NCBI RefSeq assembly: GCF_016629665.1
Contig: NZ_JAEPRQ010000002.1
Location: 248,001 to 312,000 of the forward strand
Reading direction: 5' to 3'
Origin: Paracoccus caeni
GTDB taxonomy: Bacteria > Pseudomonadota > Alphaproteobacteria > Rhodobacterales > Rhodobacteraceae
DNA length: 64,000 nucleotides
Shown: piece by piece, positions 1-9,764 of the stretch
How the letters are laid out: each line of letters opens with the position of its first letter
Position numbering within the stretch: position 1 is the stretch's first letter
The notes under the pieces: model-generated
What the model was told of the DNA's origin: nothing
Database searches by the model: none
Seen by the model: only the letters and a program-made list of their open reading frames with translations
Position numbers and translations under genes: made by a program

Positions 1-298
1 CACGGCCCAGTTGTTTCTCAAGCCAGTCAACCTCTTGCCGCTGGCCTGACCCCATCTGCCCGCCATTCCGCCCCGAGGCGCCAAAGCCCACCCGATGCGC
101 CTCGACCAGCGCCACGCGGAACCCCTCGCGCGCCAGATGCAGCGCCGAGGACAGGCCGGTATAGCCACCGCCAACCACCGCAACATCCACCCGCACCTCG
201 CCCTGCAACGGCTCAAATGCGGGCAGCGTGTCGCGTGTCGAGGCATAGAGGCTGGGCGGATATTCCCCAAAGCGGTCATTGACGTAGAGCAGGTTCAT
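1..298 (-). CDS. FAD-dependent oxidoreductase, DAO family (N-terminal part, runs off the window)
   Basis: Only the first 99 codons are in the window. The N-terminus shows the dinucleotide-binding motif GGGYTG at residues 43-48 and the flavin-contacting run GASGRNGG at 73-80, typical of the D-amino-acid oxidase/PuuB family, which oxidises amines or amino acids with FAD. Its ATG overlaps the TGA of the upstream gene (ATGA), so it belongs to one transcription unit with a glutamine-synthetase-like enzyme and a class I amidotransferase. That context favours a gamma-glutamylputrescine oxidase-like role. The family is clear from sequence; the substrate is inferred from neighbours only. Confidence 0.85.
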   Translation of the reverse strand, partial: MNLLYVNDRFGEYPPSLYASTRDTLPAFEPLQGEVRVDVAVVGGGYTGLSSALHLAREGFRVALVEAHRVGFGASGRNGGQMGSGQRQEVDWLEKQLGR

Positions 299-1416
299 GG
301 CGCTTCCTTTTCGTCAATCCGAACCCATCGGAATCCATAGTGGCGGGGCATATCTCGCCAAAGCGTCAGCATGTTGCCCGATGTTGTCCCATCAACTGTA
401 TAACATTGTCGCGGGTCGGGGTTGTCGCCCTGCTCTGCCACCGCGGCAAGGATCGCGCGATTCAATCTTTCAGGATCGTTATCCGGGCTCGGCAAAAGGT
501 CCCAATCGCGGCGCGCTTCAAGCTTGTCAGCGAAATTCGGCGTCGCATCGATCCATCCGTCAACACTGACGAAATGCCACCCTGTCGGGAAAACCGGTCC
601 GGTGCCGTCCCGACGCATGACGACCTGTTGGTCGTGACAACGGCGCAACATCAGAGCCGCGAATGGTTCATCCTCGGCCGTTGTTTCGAGAGCCAGCTCG
701 AAATGATCACCGTCAGCCGCATATTCCTCGCGAAACGCCGTCGCATAATCCGGCACGTCCGTCGCCGGCCCGTCGTCGTGAAAGAAGGTAATGGGGAAGG
801 TGATATACAGCCGCTCCGGCAAACGCCGTTCAGGTTCGGGTTGCGGGGGATCGATCTCCCCATATCTCTGGGGCGAGGCGCTGGCCTGCGCATAGGCACG
901 CAGATATCCCGCGTGGTCGGGGAAACTTTCGTATTCCTCGGACAACTGCTGCCCGGCGCTAAGCATATCGGTCAAAAAGCTCTGCATCTCTGGCAGATCC
1001 ACGCAATCCACCGTCCAGCAGTTCTGCTGCGAAAGCGTCTCGCCGTTTCGGACAAGGCTAATGGCGAAATCATCCTTTTCGCCTCTCTGCTTGGTGGAAA
1101 ATAAAGCTCCGAAGATCGACCTTGGCGGTTTCGTCTGACCATCCGCCATCACCATCGTCGCCGCTTTTCTGACAAGGCTCTGATCCTGCACCAGCCAGCG
1201 CCGGAGACCCTCTTCAAGGATCAGATCGACCGGCCCTGCGCTGAAATCAACCATCGGAAGCGGCTGGACAACCTCCGCTTCCGCCACCGCCTCTTGCCCG
1301 CCTGTGACCCGGTCCACCAGCGCACTCAGCATCCACGCGAAAAAGACAACCGACAGCGCCGCACCGATGATCGCGCCCAACATGATCCACAAGATCAGGC
1401 GGGAAAAACGCCTCAT
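295..1416 (-). CDS. Membrane-anchored protein of unknown function in a PuuA/PuuB-like operon
   Basis: A 373-residue protein I do not recognise. Residues about 7-31 form one hydrophobic helix after a basic start (MRRFSR), so it is probably anchored in the inner membrane with a roughly 340-residue acidic domain outside. That domain is rich in Trp, Asp and Pro and has several Cys (CWTVDC near the middle, RRCH, and RQCYTVDG near the end) that could pair as disulfides. It starts 4 bp after the glutamine-synthetase-like gene and its stop overlaps the next start, so it is translationally coupled on both sides. No catalytic motif is visible. The coding call rests on length, coupling and consistent codon use. 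Confidence 0.8.
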   Translation of the reverse strand: MRRFSRLILWIMLGAIIGAALSVVFFAWMLSALVDRVTGGQEAVAEAEVVQPLPMVDFSAGPVDLILEEGLRRWLVQDQSLVRKAATMVMADGQTKPPRSIFGALFSTKQRGEKDDFAISLVRNGETLSQQNCWTVDCVDLPEMQSFLTDMLSAGQQLSEEYESFPDHAGYLRAYAQASASPQRYGEIDPPQPEPERRLPERLYITFPITFFHDDGPATDVPDYATAFREEYAADGDHFELALETTAEDEPFAALMLRRCHDQQVVMRRDGTGPVFPTGWHFVSVDGWIDATPNFADKLEARRDWDLLPSPDNDPERLNRAILAAVAEQGDNPDPRQCYTVDGTTSGNMLTLWRDMPRHYGFRWVRIDEKEAP

Positions 1417-1420
1417 CCGA

Positions 1421-2776
1421 TCACACGTTCAGCAGCAGATGTTCACGCTCCCATGGGCTGATGACTTGCAGGAACTCCTTGTATTCATTGCGCTTCACGG
1501 CCTCATAGACCGCCGCGAATTCCTCGCCCAGGACGCCGCGCATCGCATCGCTTTCGCTCATCAGATCCAGCGCGTCGCCAAGGTTATAGGGCAGCTCGTC
1601 CTGCGACATATAGGCGTCGCCAAGGCATTCCGCGCGGGGATTTTCCGCCTCGATCAGGCCCAGATAGCCGCAGGCCAGCGACGCCGCGATGCCCAGATAG
1701 GGGTTGCAATCCATCCCCGCCAGACGGTTCTCGATCCGCCGCGCTTCCGGGCCAGAGATCGGCACGCGCAAGCCGGTGGTGCGGTTATCGCGACCCCATT
1801 CCAGATTGATCGGCGCCGCGAAATCAGGGACATAGCGGCGATAGCTGTTCACATAGGGCGCAAGCAGCGCGACAGCCGCGGGCAGATGCCGCTGCATGCC
1901 GCCGATGAAGTGCAGAAACTCGGGCGTCTCGCGCCCCTTCTCGTCCGAGAAGAGGTTCCGCCCGGTCTTCAGATCGACGACCGAGTGGTGGATATGCATC
2001 GCACTTCCCGGTTCGCCCTCGATGGGTTTCGCCATGAAGGTGGCAAAGCAATCGTGGCGCAAGGCGGCTTCGCGGATCAGGCGCTTGAAGAAGAAGATTT
2101 CATCGGCCAGCGCGACCGGATCGCCGTGGTTCAGGTTGATCTCGACCTGACCGGCACCGCCTTCCTGCAGGATGCCGTCAATCTCAAAGCCCTGCGCCTC
2201 GGCGAAATCATAGATGTCGTCAATGACCTTGCCGTATTCGTCCACGGCGGACATGGAATAGGCCTGCTTCGCCGCAGCCCGCCTGCCGGTGCGGCCCATC
2301 GGCGGGATGATCGGCTGGTTCGGGTCGATATTCCGGGCGACCAGAAAGAACTCCATCTCCGGGGCGACGACCGGCTTCCAGCCCTTCTCCTCATAGAGCT
2401 TCACCAGCCGCTTCAGCACGTTGCGCGGCGCGATCGGCACCGGATTGCCTTGCTGATCGTGGGCGTCATGGATGACCTGCAGCGTCCAGTCATTCGTCCA
2501 TGGCGCGGCCGAGGCGGTGCTGAAATCCGGGGTCAGGATCATGTCGGGCTCGGTAAACGCGCCCGCCGGGTTGTCGGCCCATTCGCCTGTGATCGTCTGC
2601 AGAAAGATCGAATTCGGCAGATAGAACTTGTCCTGCCGCGCGAATTTCGAGGCAGGCATCGCCTTGCCCCGCGCCACGCCGGCGATATCGGCGACGATAC
2701 ATTCCACCTCGTCCAGCCGCCTGCCCGCAATGAAATCCCTTGCGGCTTGCGGCAGCTTCTCGGTCCAGTCGCTCAT
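1421..2776 (-). CDS. Glutamine synthetase family protein (gamma-glutamylputrescine synthetase-like)
   Basis: A 451-residue type I glutamine-synthetase fold. The N-terminal beta-grasp region (VECIVADIAGVARGK) and the catalytic segments are present: MEFFLVAR, the GGAGQVEINLNHGD run, HIHHSV and the Arg-rich NRTTGLRVP region. These supply metal and ATP ligands. It lacks the adenylylation-loop Tyr context of GlnA and matches the PuuA subgroup, which ligates glutamate to amines such as putrescine. Its start overlaps the stop of the upstream amidotransferase (ATGA). With the amidotransferase and the flavin oxidase it forms a likely amine gamma-glutamylation route. The exact amine cannot be read from sequence. 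Confidence 0.88.
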   Translation of the reverse strand: MSDWTEKLPQAARDFIAGRRLDEVECIVADIAGVARGKAMPASKFARQDKFYLPNSIFLQTITGEWADNPAGAFTEPDMILTPDFSTASAAPWTNDWTLQVIHDAHDQQGNPVPIAPRNVLKRLVKLYEEKGWKPVVAPEMEFFLVARNIDPNQPIIPPMGRTGRRAAAKQAYSMSAVDEYGKVIDDIYDFAEAQGFEIDGILQEGGAGQVEINLNHGDPVALADEIFFFKRLIREAALRHDCFATFMAKPIEGEPGSAMHIHHSVVDLKTGRNLFSDEKGRETPEFLHFIGGMQRHLPAAVALLAPYVNSYRRYVPDFAAPINLEWGRDNRTTGLRVPISGPEARRIENRLAGMDCNPYLGIAASLACGYLGLIEAENPRAECLGDAYMSQDELPYNLGDALDLMSESDAMRGVLGEEFAAVYEAVKRNEYKEFLQVISPWEREHLLLNV

Positions 2777-3495
2777 GCAACCCCCTGATTTGGCTGCTGA
2801 GCCGGGTCGGCCAGACGGGCACGCGGCTGTTTGAAGAAATTCTCGATACGGTCGGCGATGAGCGACGATTCTTTCGTCTCACCCATCCGGGCCTTCGCCA
2901 CGTCCAGCAATTCCGCAGGAACGACCCCCTCGGCGCGATACTGCATCAGCCCGCCGACCATGGCGTCGCCAAATTCGGGATGCGGCTGCACGGTCAGCGC
3001 ACGGTCGCCATAGATCAGCGCCGCGTTTTCGCAGAAGAGATTGCGCCCGATGATCTGGGCATCCTTCGGCAGTTCGACCACCTGATCCTGATGCCAGGCA
3101 TTCAGACGAATCTGCTGACCCTCGAATTCATAATCCTGCGTGCCGACGGCCCAGCCGCCCGCATATTTCTGAACCTTGCCGCCCAAAGCCTGCGCAATGA
3201 TCTGATGGCCAAAGCAGATGCCGACCAGCGGCACAGCCTCTGCATAGGCATCGCGGATAAAGGCCTCCAGCGGCGGGATGAACGGATGATCCTCATAGGC
3301 GCCGTGGCGCGAGCCGGTCAGCAGCCAGCCATCGGCGTCATGGATGCTGTCGGGAAACTGCATCGCCTCGACATGCCAGATGCGGAAATCGAAGCCCCTG
3401 TTCGCCAGCAGTTCGACGAACATGTCCGGGTAGTCGCCAAGCTGATCCTTCAATTGCGCGGGCGACTGGCCGCATTGAAGTATGCCGATACGCAT
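2773..3495 (-). CDS. Class I glutamine amidotransferase (GMP-synthase-like, C26-type triad)
   Basis: A 240-residue stand-alone class I glutaminase domain. The nucleophile Cys94 lies in GICFGHQ and the His172/Glu174 dyad in QPHPEFGD, so the triad is complete. The start MRIGILQCGQ was chosen because the family begins here; an upstream in-frame extension (to 3591) lacks conservation features. It is the first gene of the run amidotransferase, PuuA-like, unknown, flavin oxidase, each joined by a 4-bp overlap or a 4-bp gap. In such clusters it probably hydrolyses a gamma-glutamyl amide (a PuuD-like role) rather than making GMP. The fold call is firm; the substrate is inferred. Confidence 0.88.
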   Translation of the reverse strand: MRIGILQCGQSPAQLKDQLGDYPDMFVELLANRGFDFRIWHVEAMQFPDSIHDADGWLLTGSRHGAYEDHPFIPPLEAFIRDAYAEAVPLVGICFGHQIIAQALGGKVQKYAGGWAVGTQDYEFEGQQIRLNAWHQDQVVELPKDAQIIGRNLFCENAALIYGDRALTVQPHPEFGDAMVGGLMQYRAEGVVPAELLDVAKARMGETKESSLIADRIENFFKQPRARLADPAQQPNQGVA

Positions 3496-3603
3496 TGAAA
3501 ACCTGTGCTGTTGCCAATGCGTTGAAGGTAGTCCCGCCGACCGGGGGTCCGCAAGGGGGGCGTGACCTTGGCAGACGCCGCGTCCCCCCAAAAACGCGCG
3601 ATC

Positions 3604-4008
3604 TTAGCAGGTTCCCGCGGCTTGGTCCGTCTGGGCCACAGGTTCCGGGCGACCGGCCAGATCCAGCCCGCGTGCCGTTGGCGGCTGCCACGTCTTCGAC
3701 TCGGGCAGCGCGCCTTGCGCATTCGTCCCGATGTGAGAGCCGCCGGTGCCGCCGGTCCACCCCGACGAGCCCGCATTGCCCGGCGCGGTTCCGTCCTGAC
3801 CCGGCTGCGGCTCGGTCGCGGCTTCGGCCTGACCGGCAGCGCTGGCGCAGTCGCCCTTGCCGTCCTGTTGCGCTACCTCTGCGGCCTCATTCACCGCGCG
3901 CGGCTGATCGACCGCAGGCGCGGTTCCCTGTGCCGACAGTCCCGCAGGCAGCAGCAGCGCGATTGCGGCGACCCCGGCGAGATGCAGATTTCGAATGTTG
4001 GACACCAT
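3604..4008 (-). CDS. Small secreted hypothetical protein
   Basis: A 134-residue protein beginning MVSNIRNLHL with a clear Sec signal peptide (hydrophobic run AGVAAIALLLPAGLSA, cleavage after about residue 26). The mature part is Gly/Ala/Gln-rich and low in complexity, with two Cys, one in GDCAS and one at the very C-terminus. The start at 4008 is supported by a GGGAGG Shine-Dalgarno a few bases upstream; a longer frame starting at 4050 is less likely. No domain is recognised. It is divergent from the trigger factor gene and probably periplasmic or extracellular. Confidence 0.65.
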   Translation of the reverse strand: MVSNIRNLHLAGVAAIALLLPAGLSAQGTAPAVDQPRAVNEAAEVAQQDGKGDCASAAGQAEAATEPQPGQDGTAPGNAGSSGWTGGTGGSHIGTNAQGALPESKTWQPPTARGLDLAGRPEPVAQTDQAAGTC

Positions 4009-4131
4009 GCTTGCCCCTCCCTGTGGCGGAACGTGGCTGATGCGGATCAACGTATCGCCCGCCCCCCCGGTTCCGGGTCGCTAACTGCTTGCAGTGACCG
4101 TTCCCGGCGACTAGAAGGGCTGAAATTTTCA

Positions 4132-4151
4132 GGCCGCCTCCAAGGGCGGCC
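4132..4151. promoter_or_regulatory. Inverted repeat upstream of tig
   Basis: A perfect 7-bp inverted repeat, GGCCGCC and GGCGGCC with a 6-nt loop, lies 20 bp before the tig start. It has no T-run, so it is not an obvious terminator. It could be a 5'-UTR hairpin or an operator. Nothing further can be said from sequence. Confidence 0.35.
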
Positions 4152-4171
4152 CTTCATTCTATGAGGATATG

Positions 4172-5506
4172 ATGGAAGTCAAGGAAACCCGGAACGAAGG
4201 TCTGAAGCGGGGCTATCAGTTCACCCTGCCCGCCGCCGAACTGGCCGCGACGGTCGATGCCAAGCTGAAAGAGGCACAGCCCGAGATCGAGGTGAAGGGC
4301 TTCCGCAAAGGCAAAGTGCCGTTGGCGATGCTGAAGAAGCAATTCGGCCCGCGCGTCATGGGCGACGCCATGCAGGACGCCATCGATGGCGCGCTGAAAA
4401 AGCATCTGGAGGAAAGCGGCGACCGCCCGGCGACCCAGCCGAAGGTCGAGATGGAAAACGGCGAAGGCTGGAAAGAGGGCGACGATGTCGTCGTCAATAT
4501 CAGCTACGAAAACCTGCCCGCGATCCCGGAAGTCGATCTGACCAAGCTGAAGCTTGAGCGTCTGACCGTTCCGGCCGAAGAAGCCGCTGTCACCGAAGCG
4601 CTGGAAAATCTGGCGAAATCGGCCCAGAATTTCGAAGACCGCCGCAAGGGCAGCAAAGCCAAGGACGGCGATCAGGTCGTGATCGACTTCAAAGGTTTCG
4701 TCGATGGCGAGGCATTCGAAGGCGGCGCGGGCGAGGATTATCCGCTGGTCCTCGGCTCGAACAGCTTCATCCCCGGCTTCGAAGACCAACTGGTCGGCGC
4801 GAAAGCCGATGACGAGGTCAAGGTCGAGGTGAAATTCCCCGAAGAATACGGCGCCGCCCATCTGGCCGGCAAGGATGCCGTGTTCGAATGCAAGGTGAAG
4901 GCGGTCAAGGCCCCGAAACCTGCCGAAGTCGATGACGAACTGGCCAAGAAATTCGGTGCCGAAGATCTGGAGGCGCTGAAGAAGCAGATCTCCGAGCGTC
5001 TGGAGGCCGAATATGCCGGTGCCGCCCGTGCGGTTCTGAAACGCTCGCTGCTGGATCAGCTGGACAATCAGGTGAAGTTCGAGCTTCCCGATTCGCTGGT
5101 CGAGGCGGAAGCCGACCAGATCGCGCACCAATTGTGGCACGAAGAAAACCCCGACGTTCACGATCACAACCACGACTCGATCGAGCCGACGGACGAGCAC
5201 AAGAAACTGGCCGAGCGTCGCGTCCGTCTGGGCCTGCTCTTGGCCGAGATCGGTCAGAAAGCCGAAGTGACTGTGAACGATCAGGAGATGACTCAGGCCG
5301 TCCTGCGCGCCGCCCGTCAGTATCCGGGTCAGGAGCGCGCCTTCTTCGAGTTCATCCAGCAGAATCCCGGCGCCCAGCAGCAGTTGCGCGCGCCGATCTT
5401 CGAAGACAAGGTCGTCGATCACATCGCCGAGCAGGCGAAGGTCAAGGACAAGAAAGTCTCGAAAGAAGAGCTTGAGAAAGCCGTCGAGGCTCTGGACGAG
5501 CTTTGA
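4172..5506 (+). CDS. tig: Trigger factor, ribosome-associated chaperone and peptidyl-prolyl isomerase
   Basis: A 444-residue protein with the three trigger-factor parts. The N-terminal ribosome-binding domain contains the signature GFRKGKVP near residue 44. The FKBP-type isomerase domain runs from about 155 to 245 ([25 protein letters not shown]). The helical C-terminal chaperone arms make up the rest. Two ATGs are adjacent; the second is chosen because GAGG sits 5 nt upstream of it and homologues start M-x-V-x-E-T. The His/Asp-rich stretch near residue 325 is a minor peculiarity. No clpP or clpX follows; the next gene is a DUF1489 protein beyond a strong terminator. Confidence 0.97.
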   Translation: MEVKETRNEGLKRGYQFTLPAAELAATVDAKLKEAQPEIEVKGFRKGKVPLAMLKKQFGPRVMGDAMQDAIDGALKKHLEESGDRPATQPKVEMENGEGWKEGDDVVVNISYENLPAIPEVDLTKLKLERLTVPAEEAAVTEALENLAKSAQNFEDRRKGSKAKDGDQVVIDFKGFVDGEAFEGGAGEDYPLVLGSNSFIPGFEDQLVGAKADDEVKVEVKFPEEYGAAHLAGKDAVFECKVKAVKAPKPAEVDDELAKKFGAEDLEALKKQISERLEAEYAGAARAVLKRSLLDQLDNQVKFELPDSLVEAEADQIAHQLWHEENPDVHDHNHDSIEPTDEHKKLAERRVRLGLLLAEIGQKAEVTVNDQEMTQAVLRAARQYPGQERAFFEFIQQNPGAQQQLRAPIFEDKVVDHIAEQAKVKDKKVSKEELEKAVEALDEL

Positions 5507-5544
5507 TCGGGTCCCCATCCGGGGTCATCCGCTGAACAGATCGG

Positions 5545-5574
5545 AAAGCCGCGCCACATCAGGCGCGGCTTTTC
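5545..5574 (+). terminator. Intrinsic terminator of tig
   Basis: Stem AAAGCCGCGCC with GGCGCGGCTTT around a 6-nt loop, followed by TTCTC. It lies 39 bp after the tig stop and is the natural end of that transcript. Confidence 0.88.
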
Positions 5575-5634
5575 TCATTACCCGCCGCACCGCCTCGCCT
5601 TGCAGCAGACACGTCGCGGGCCTAATTTGACGCC

Positions 5635-6057
5635 ATGACTGCGACTCTCCACCTCATGAAACTTTGCGTCGGCGCCGAAGGCCCCGAGGACCTGCTGGCA
5701 TGGCAATTGCAACGCTATGGCGACGGGCCAGCCGTGCACGTGACGCGCATGTGGCCGAAACGCGAGGAAGAGTTGCTGCAGGGCGGATCGCTCTACTGGG
5801 TCTTCAAGGGCGCGATGCTGGCCCGGCAACGTCTGCTGCGGCTGGAAGAGCGTATCGGCGACGACGGCATCCGCCGCTGCGCCCTGATCCTCGACCGCGA
5901 CATCGTCCGCGTCTCGGCGGTGCCCCGCCGCCCGTTTCAGGGCTGGCGCTATCTGGCGGCGGGCGACGCACCGATCGACCTGCCAAAGGGTCGCGAGGCC
6001 GACGACCCCCTGCCCCCCGCCGTCGCCTCGGCACTCGCCGATATGGGTCTCCTCTAG
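5635..6057 (+). CDS. DUF1489 family protein
   Basis: A 140-residue protein with the family hallmarks: LHLMKLCVGAE at the start, the WPKR(E) motif after VTRMW, the KG segment after LYWVF, a basic central helix and a C-terminal RPFQGWRYL motif. DUF1489 proteins are small, widely conserved alphaproteobacterial proteins of unknown function. It lies between the tig terminator and tRNA-Gly and has no visible operon partner. The ATG follows a short untranslated leader. The family call is secure; no role is proposed. Confidence 0.85.
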   Translation: MTATLHLMKLCVGAEGPEDLLAWQLQRYGDGPAVHVTRMWPKREEELLQGGSLYWVFKGAMLARQRLLRLEERIGDDGIRRCALILDRDIVRVSAVPRRPFQGWRYLAAGDAPIDLPKGREADDPLPPAVASALADMGLL

Positions 6058-6100
6058 CCGGTCTTGACGCCAGCGGGACCGTGCGATACGCGGAACCCAT

Positions 6101-6174
6101 GCGGGTGTAGCTCAATGGTAGAGCAGAAGCTTCCCAAGCTTACGACGAGGGTTCGATTCCCTTCACCCGCTCCA
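6101..6174 (+). tRNA. tRNA-Gly (anticodon CCC)
   Basis: A complete 74-nt cloverleaf: acceptor GCGGGTG/CACCCGC, D-arm GCTC/GAGC, anticodon loop TTCCCAA with CCC at 34-36, T-loop TTCGATT, and an encoded CCA. The outermost anticodon-stem pair (27-43) is a G-A mismatch. It reads GGG codons. Confidence 0.95.
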
Positions 6175-6662
6175 TCAGAAATCGGTGTAATTGATGCAAG
6201 ATAGGCGCATTTCGCAAGAAATGGTCAGCATGGACGATTCCGGCATGACGCGGCCGGTTTATCCTGAAGAATTCCGAAGAAATTCCCGAAGTGTGCTCGC
6301 TTCTTCCTGAGCCCGCGCACATCATCACTCGATCCCACGCTAGCGAAAATCACCGTGAGGATGGGAGGCAGCAAAGGGCTACAATCGATCTGCCCGCTAG
6401 GAATTATCGTGGTGAGGGGTTTCGCTTGCTGGTTTTCTGTTCGTGACATCGGTCAGTTAGGCTTTGGAAGCCTATCATGACCCTCGTCTGGCAAACCCAC
6501 GTCGACCAGTTCACCTATCTGGCTGCTTCAAGATCGACAGCGGACCTGAGACGTATCGCATCTCTGCGATGGTCTATAACGACTGCCAGAAACTCAAACA
6601 ATTCGCCTGCCTGCTCTTGTGCTCTGGCGCAATCTTTTTCGAGAGGCTAGAAGGTGATCGGC
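6175..6662. other. Intergenic region between tRNA-Gly and tRNA-Val
   Basis: About 490 bp with no convincing gene. The short frames have no ribosome-binding sites or recognisable motifs, and base composition is lower in GC than the flanking genes. No integrase, attachment repeat or insertion-sequence end was seen despite the tRNA neighbours. Confidence 0.5.
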
Positions 6663-6738
<76 letters not shown>

Positions 6739-7223
6739 TTCCCCCGCAGGATTATTTATATTTCTTATACGCTTAAGCGTTTTCGAAATAAGCTGCAGTC
6801 ATCTTGTCACCATACACGAAAGATTTCCGCAGTCACCATGGTGTCACTCGGAATCGCAAGATGACAGGGTTGGTACGGTGTCGCTCGCAGGGTCATATCT
6901 GCACTGCATGCGGGCCCTGCAGGATCACCGGCGTTTCACCCGTCTCGGCCAAATCACCAGATAGCCCGGTCGGACGACCATCTTGCGAGTTCTCGCGCCC
7001 CGTCCCGATTGTGCCCATTAGCGCCAGCGCTTCCATACTCACTTGCGGAACTTCAAGGCGGCACACAACACCCCACTCCTTATCTGTTCCTCTGCAAGAT
7101 CTGGGTATCAAAGCCGCCAATCGGCTCCATGCCGCCACAGCGCTGCATCCTCTTCCTTTGTTGTTTTGACCACCGTGACCGCCGCCGCTATAGACAAGCC
7201 AACACTTGATAGGGACGAACCTC
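6739..7223. other. Intergenic region upstream of mrcA
   Basis: About 485 bp without a supported gene. The short frames on both strands are GC-driven and lack ribosome-binding sites. The mrcA promoter should be here, but no clear -35/-10 pair stands out. Confidence 0.45.
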
Positions 7224-9764
7224 TTGCTGCGCGGAATCCTTTCTTTCTTCGGTGCGATTTTCTCGTGGCTCGTAACCGGCATCTTCTTCGTCGCACTGAC
7301 CGTCGGCGGGATCTTCTGGATCTATTCGCGCGACCTGCCCAGCCATGAAACGCTGGCCCAATACGCGCCCAAGACCATCAGCCGCATCTATAACGGCGAA
7401 GGCCGCCTGATCGACGAATTCGCCGAGGAACGCCGCCTGTTCGTCCCGATCGAGGAAATCCCCGATCTGGTCAAGGAAGCCTTCATCAGCGCCGAGGACA
7501 AGAATTTCTACAACCATCCGGGCTATGATCCGCGCGGCATCCTCAGCGCGGGGTATCAGTTCCTGACCACCGGCAATATGCGCGGCGCCTCGACCATCAC
7601 CCAGCAGGTGATGAAAAACTTCCTGCTGTCCAGCGACCGTAATATCGAGCGGAAGGTGAAGGAAATCATCCTCGCCACCCGGCTGGAAGCGACGCTGACC
7701 AAGGACCAGATCCTCGAACTGTATCTGAACGAGATCTATCTGGGCCAGAACAGCTTCGGCGTCGTCGCCGCCGCGCAGACCTATTTCAACAAGTCGCTGT
7801 CCGAGCTTCTGCCGCATGAGGCCGCAATGCTGGCCGCCATGCCGCAGGCCCCCGGCCGCTACCACCCCGTCACCGCCAAGGAGCGTGTGACCGAACGGCG
7901 CAACTACGTCCTGCGCGAGATGTGGCAGAACGGCTATATCGATCAGGCCACCTATGAGGCCGAGGCGAAGCTGCCGCTGCGCTCGGTCCAGAACGGCGAT
8001 TTCCCGTCCTTCCGCGGTCAGCTTCCGCCGCGCGACTATTTCAGCGACGAGATCCGCCGCCAGCTCAGCCGCGAATTCGGCAATGAGGAATTTTTCGGCG
8101 GCGGTCTGACCATCCGCGCCACTGTCGATCCCGATCTGCAGACCGAAGCCGCGAAGGCGTTGCAGCAAGCGCTGGAACAATATGACCGCGGCCTTGGCAT
8201 CTGGCGCGGCACCGGCGAGGTGATCCCGGCTGAACAGCTTCGCGACGAGGGCGCATGGCGCGGTGCGCTGTGGGAAGCTCAGGTGCCGCGCGACATCCCC
8301 GGCTGGAAGCCCGCCGTGGTGCTGGAGGTCGGCACAAGCGATGCCCGCATCGGCATCGAAGGGATCGAGGAAGACGGCGACGGACACTGGATTCCGGCAG
8401 CCGATGTGCAATGGGCCAGAAAGCGCAACAGTGACGGCAGCCTGGGCGGGCGCGCACAGGTGGCGGGCGATTTGGTCGAGGTCGGCGATGTGGTGCTGGT
8501 CCGCGCCATGACCAATGACGGCGATGGCAGCTTCATCCGCTGGACGCTGCGACAGGTGCCGCAGGTGCAGGGCGGGTTCATGGCGATGGACGTGAATACG
8601 GGCCGGGTTCTGGCGATGCAGGGTGGCTTCAGCTACCAGTCCTCGGTCTTCAACCGCGCGACGCAGGCACAGCGCCAGCCGGGGTCGAGCTTCAAGCCCT
8701 TCGTCTATGCGGCGGCTTTGGATAACAACTACACCCCGGCCACGATTGTCGTGGACGAGCCGATCCGCCTCAACACCCCCTACGGTCTGTGGGAGCCGCG
8801 CAACTCCACCGGCCAGCATTACGGCCCTACGCCTTTGCGCACCGGGATCGAGATGTCTCGGAACCTGATGACCATTCGGATCGCGCAGGATATCGGCATG
8901 GATCGCGTCGCTGATTATGCCGAGAAATTCGGTGTCTATGACGATCTTAAACCCTTCCTCGCCAATGCCCTTGGCGCGCAGGAAACGACCCTGTTCAAGA
9001 TGGTCGCCGCCTATGCGATGTTCGCCAATGGCGGCGAACGTGTCGAGCCGACGCTGGTGGACCGCGTGCAGGACCGTCGTGGACGCACCGTCTATCGCCA
9101 CGATCACCGCGTCTGCGAGACCTGTGGCAACCAGCCCTTGCCCGCCGGTCAGGGCCCGGTGATCGACAACAACCGCGAACGTGTCATGGACGCGGTGACG
9201 GCCTATCAGCTCACCTCGATGTTGAAGGGTGCAGTCGATCGCGGCACCGCCACCGGGGTCGATCTGCCGGTGCCGATCGCGGGCAAGACCGGGACCACCA
9301 ACGACGCCAAGGATGTGTGGTTCATCGGCTATTCCTCGAACATCGTCGCGGGTTGCTATCTGGGCTACGACCAGCCGCGCAGCCTAGGCCCGAACGCTTA
9401 TGGCGGGACATTGTGCGTGCCGGTCTTCAACGCCTTCATGCGCAAGGCCGTGGCCGAATTCGGCGGCACCGACTTCGCGGTTCCGCCGGGCGGCTACTGG
9501 GTCAAGATCGACCGCTTCACCGGCCAGCGCCTGTCGGACGACGCGTCCGGCCCGAATGTCGTGGCGGAATATTTCCGCGAAGGCGCCGATCCGGACTGGC
9601 TGTCGCCGCTGATCGTCTCGGGCTTTGGCGACGGTGAGGTGGTGCTGCCTTGGGAAGCCGGTGGCAACAGCGGTGGCACCGCCATCACAACGTCAACGGG
9701 CGAGCGGCGTGTGATCCCCAGCCGGACCGATTTCGGCACAATGTCGTCGGGCGGTTTGTATTAG
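7224..9764 (+). CDS. mrcA: Penicillin-binding protein 1A, bifunctional peptidoglycan synthase
   Basis: An 846-residue class A PBP anchored by one N-terminal membrane helix (about residues 7-35). The GT51 glycosyltransferase domain has its catalytic Glu in SAEDKNFYNHPG (about residue 91) and the QQVMKN motif. The transpeptidase domain has the active-site Ser in SSFKP (about 488), SRN and KTGTT (about 687). It polymerises and cross-links lipid II at the periplasmic face. TTG at 7224 is chosen because AGGGACG sits just upstream; the TTG at 7206 has no Shine-Dalgarno. It is convergent with amiC, although in related genomes an amidase gene commonly precedes the PBP gene in the same direction. Confidence 0.95.
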   Translation: MLRGILSFFGAIFSWLVTGIFFVALTVGGIFWIYSRDLPSHETLAQYAPKTISRIYNGEGRLIDEFAEERRLFVPIEEIPDLVKEAFISAEDKNFYNHPGYDPRGILSAGYQFLTTGNMRGASTITQQVMKNFLLSSDRNIERKVKEIILATRLEATLTKDQILELYLNEIYLGQNSFGVVAAAQTYFNKSLSELLPHEAAMLAAMPQAPGRYHPVTAKERVTERRNYVLREMWQNGYIDQATYEAEAKLPLRSVQNGDFPSFRGQLPPRDYFSDEIRRQLSREFGNEEFFGGGLTIRATVDPDLQTEAAKALQQALEQYDRGLGIWRGTGEVIPAEQLRDEGAWRGALWEAQVPRDIPGWKPAVVLEVGTSDARIGIEGIEEDGDGHWIPAADVQWARKRNSDGSLGGRAQVAGDLVEVGDVVLVRAMTNDGDGSFIRWTLRQVPQVQGGFMAMDVNTGRVLAMQGGFSYQSSVFNRATQAQRQPGSSFKPFVYAAALDNNYTPATIVVDEPIRLNTPYGLWEPRNSTGQHYGPTPLRTGIEMSRNLMTIRIAQDIGMDRVADYAEKFGVYDDLKPFLANALGAQETTLFKMVAAYAMFANGGERVEPTLVDRVQDRRGRTVYRHDHRVCETCGNQPLPAGQGPVIDNNRERVMDAVTAYQLTSMLKGAVDRGTATGVDLPVPIAGKTGTTNDAKDVWFIGYSSNIVAGCYLGYDQPRSLGPNAYGGTLCVPVFNAFMRKAVAEFGGTDFAVPPGGYWVKIDRFTGQRLSDDASGPNVVAEYFREGADPDWLSPLIVSGFGDGEVVLPWEAGGNSGGTAITTSTGERRVIPSRTDFGTMSSGGLY

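Noticed and set aside
7188..9107. 639-codon minus-strand frame opposite mrcA
   Set aside because: A GC-driven shadow of the PBP1A gene; the translation has no recognisable domain and the plus strand has complete catalytic motifs.
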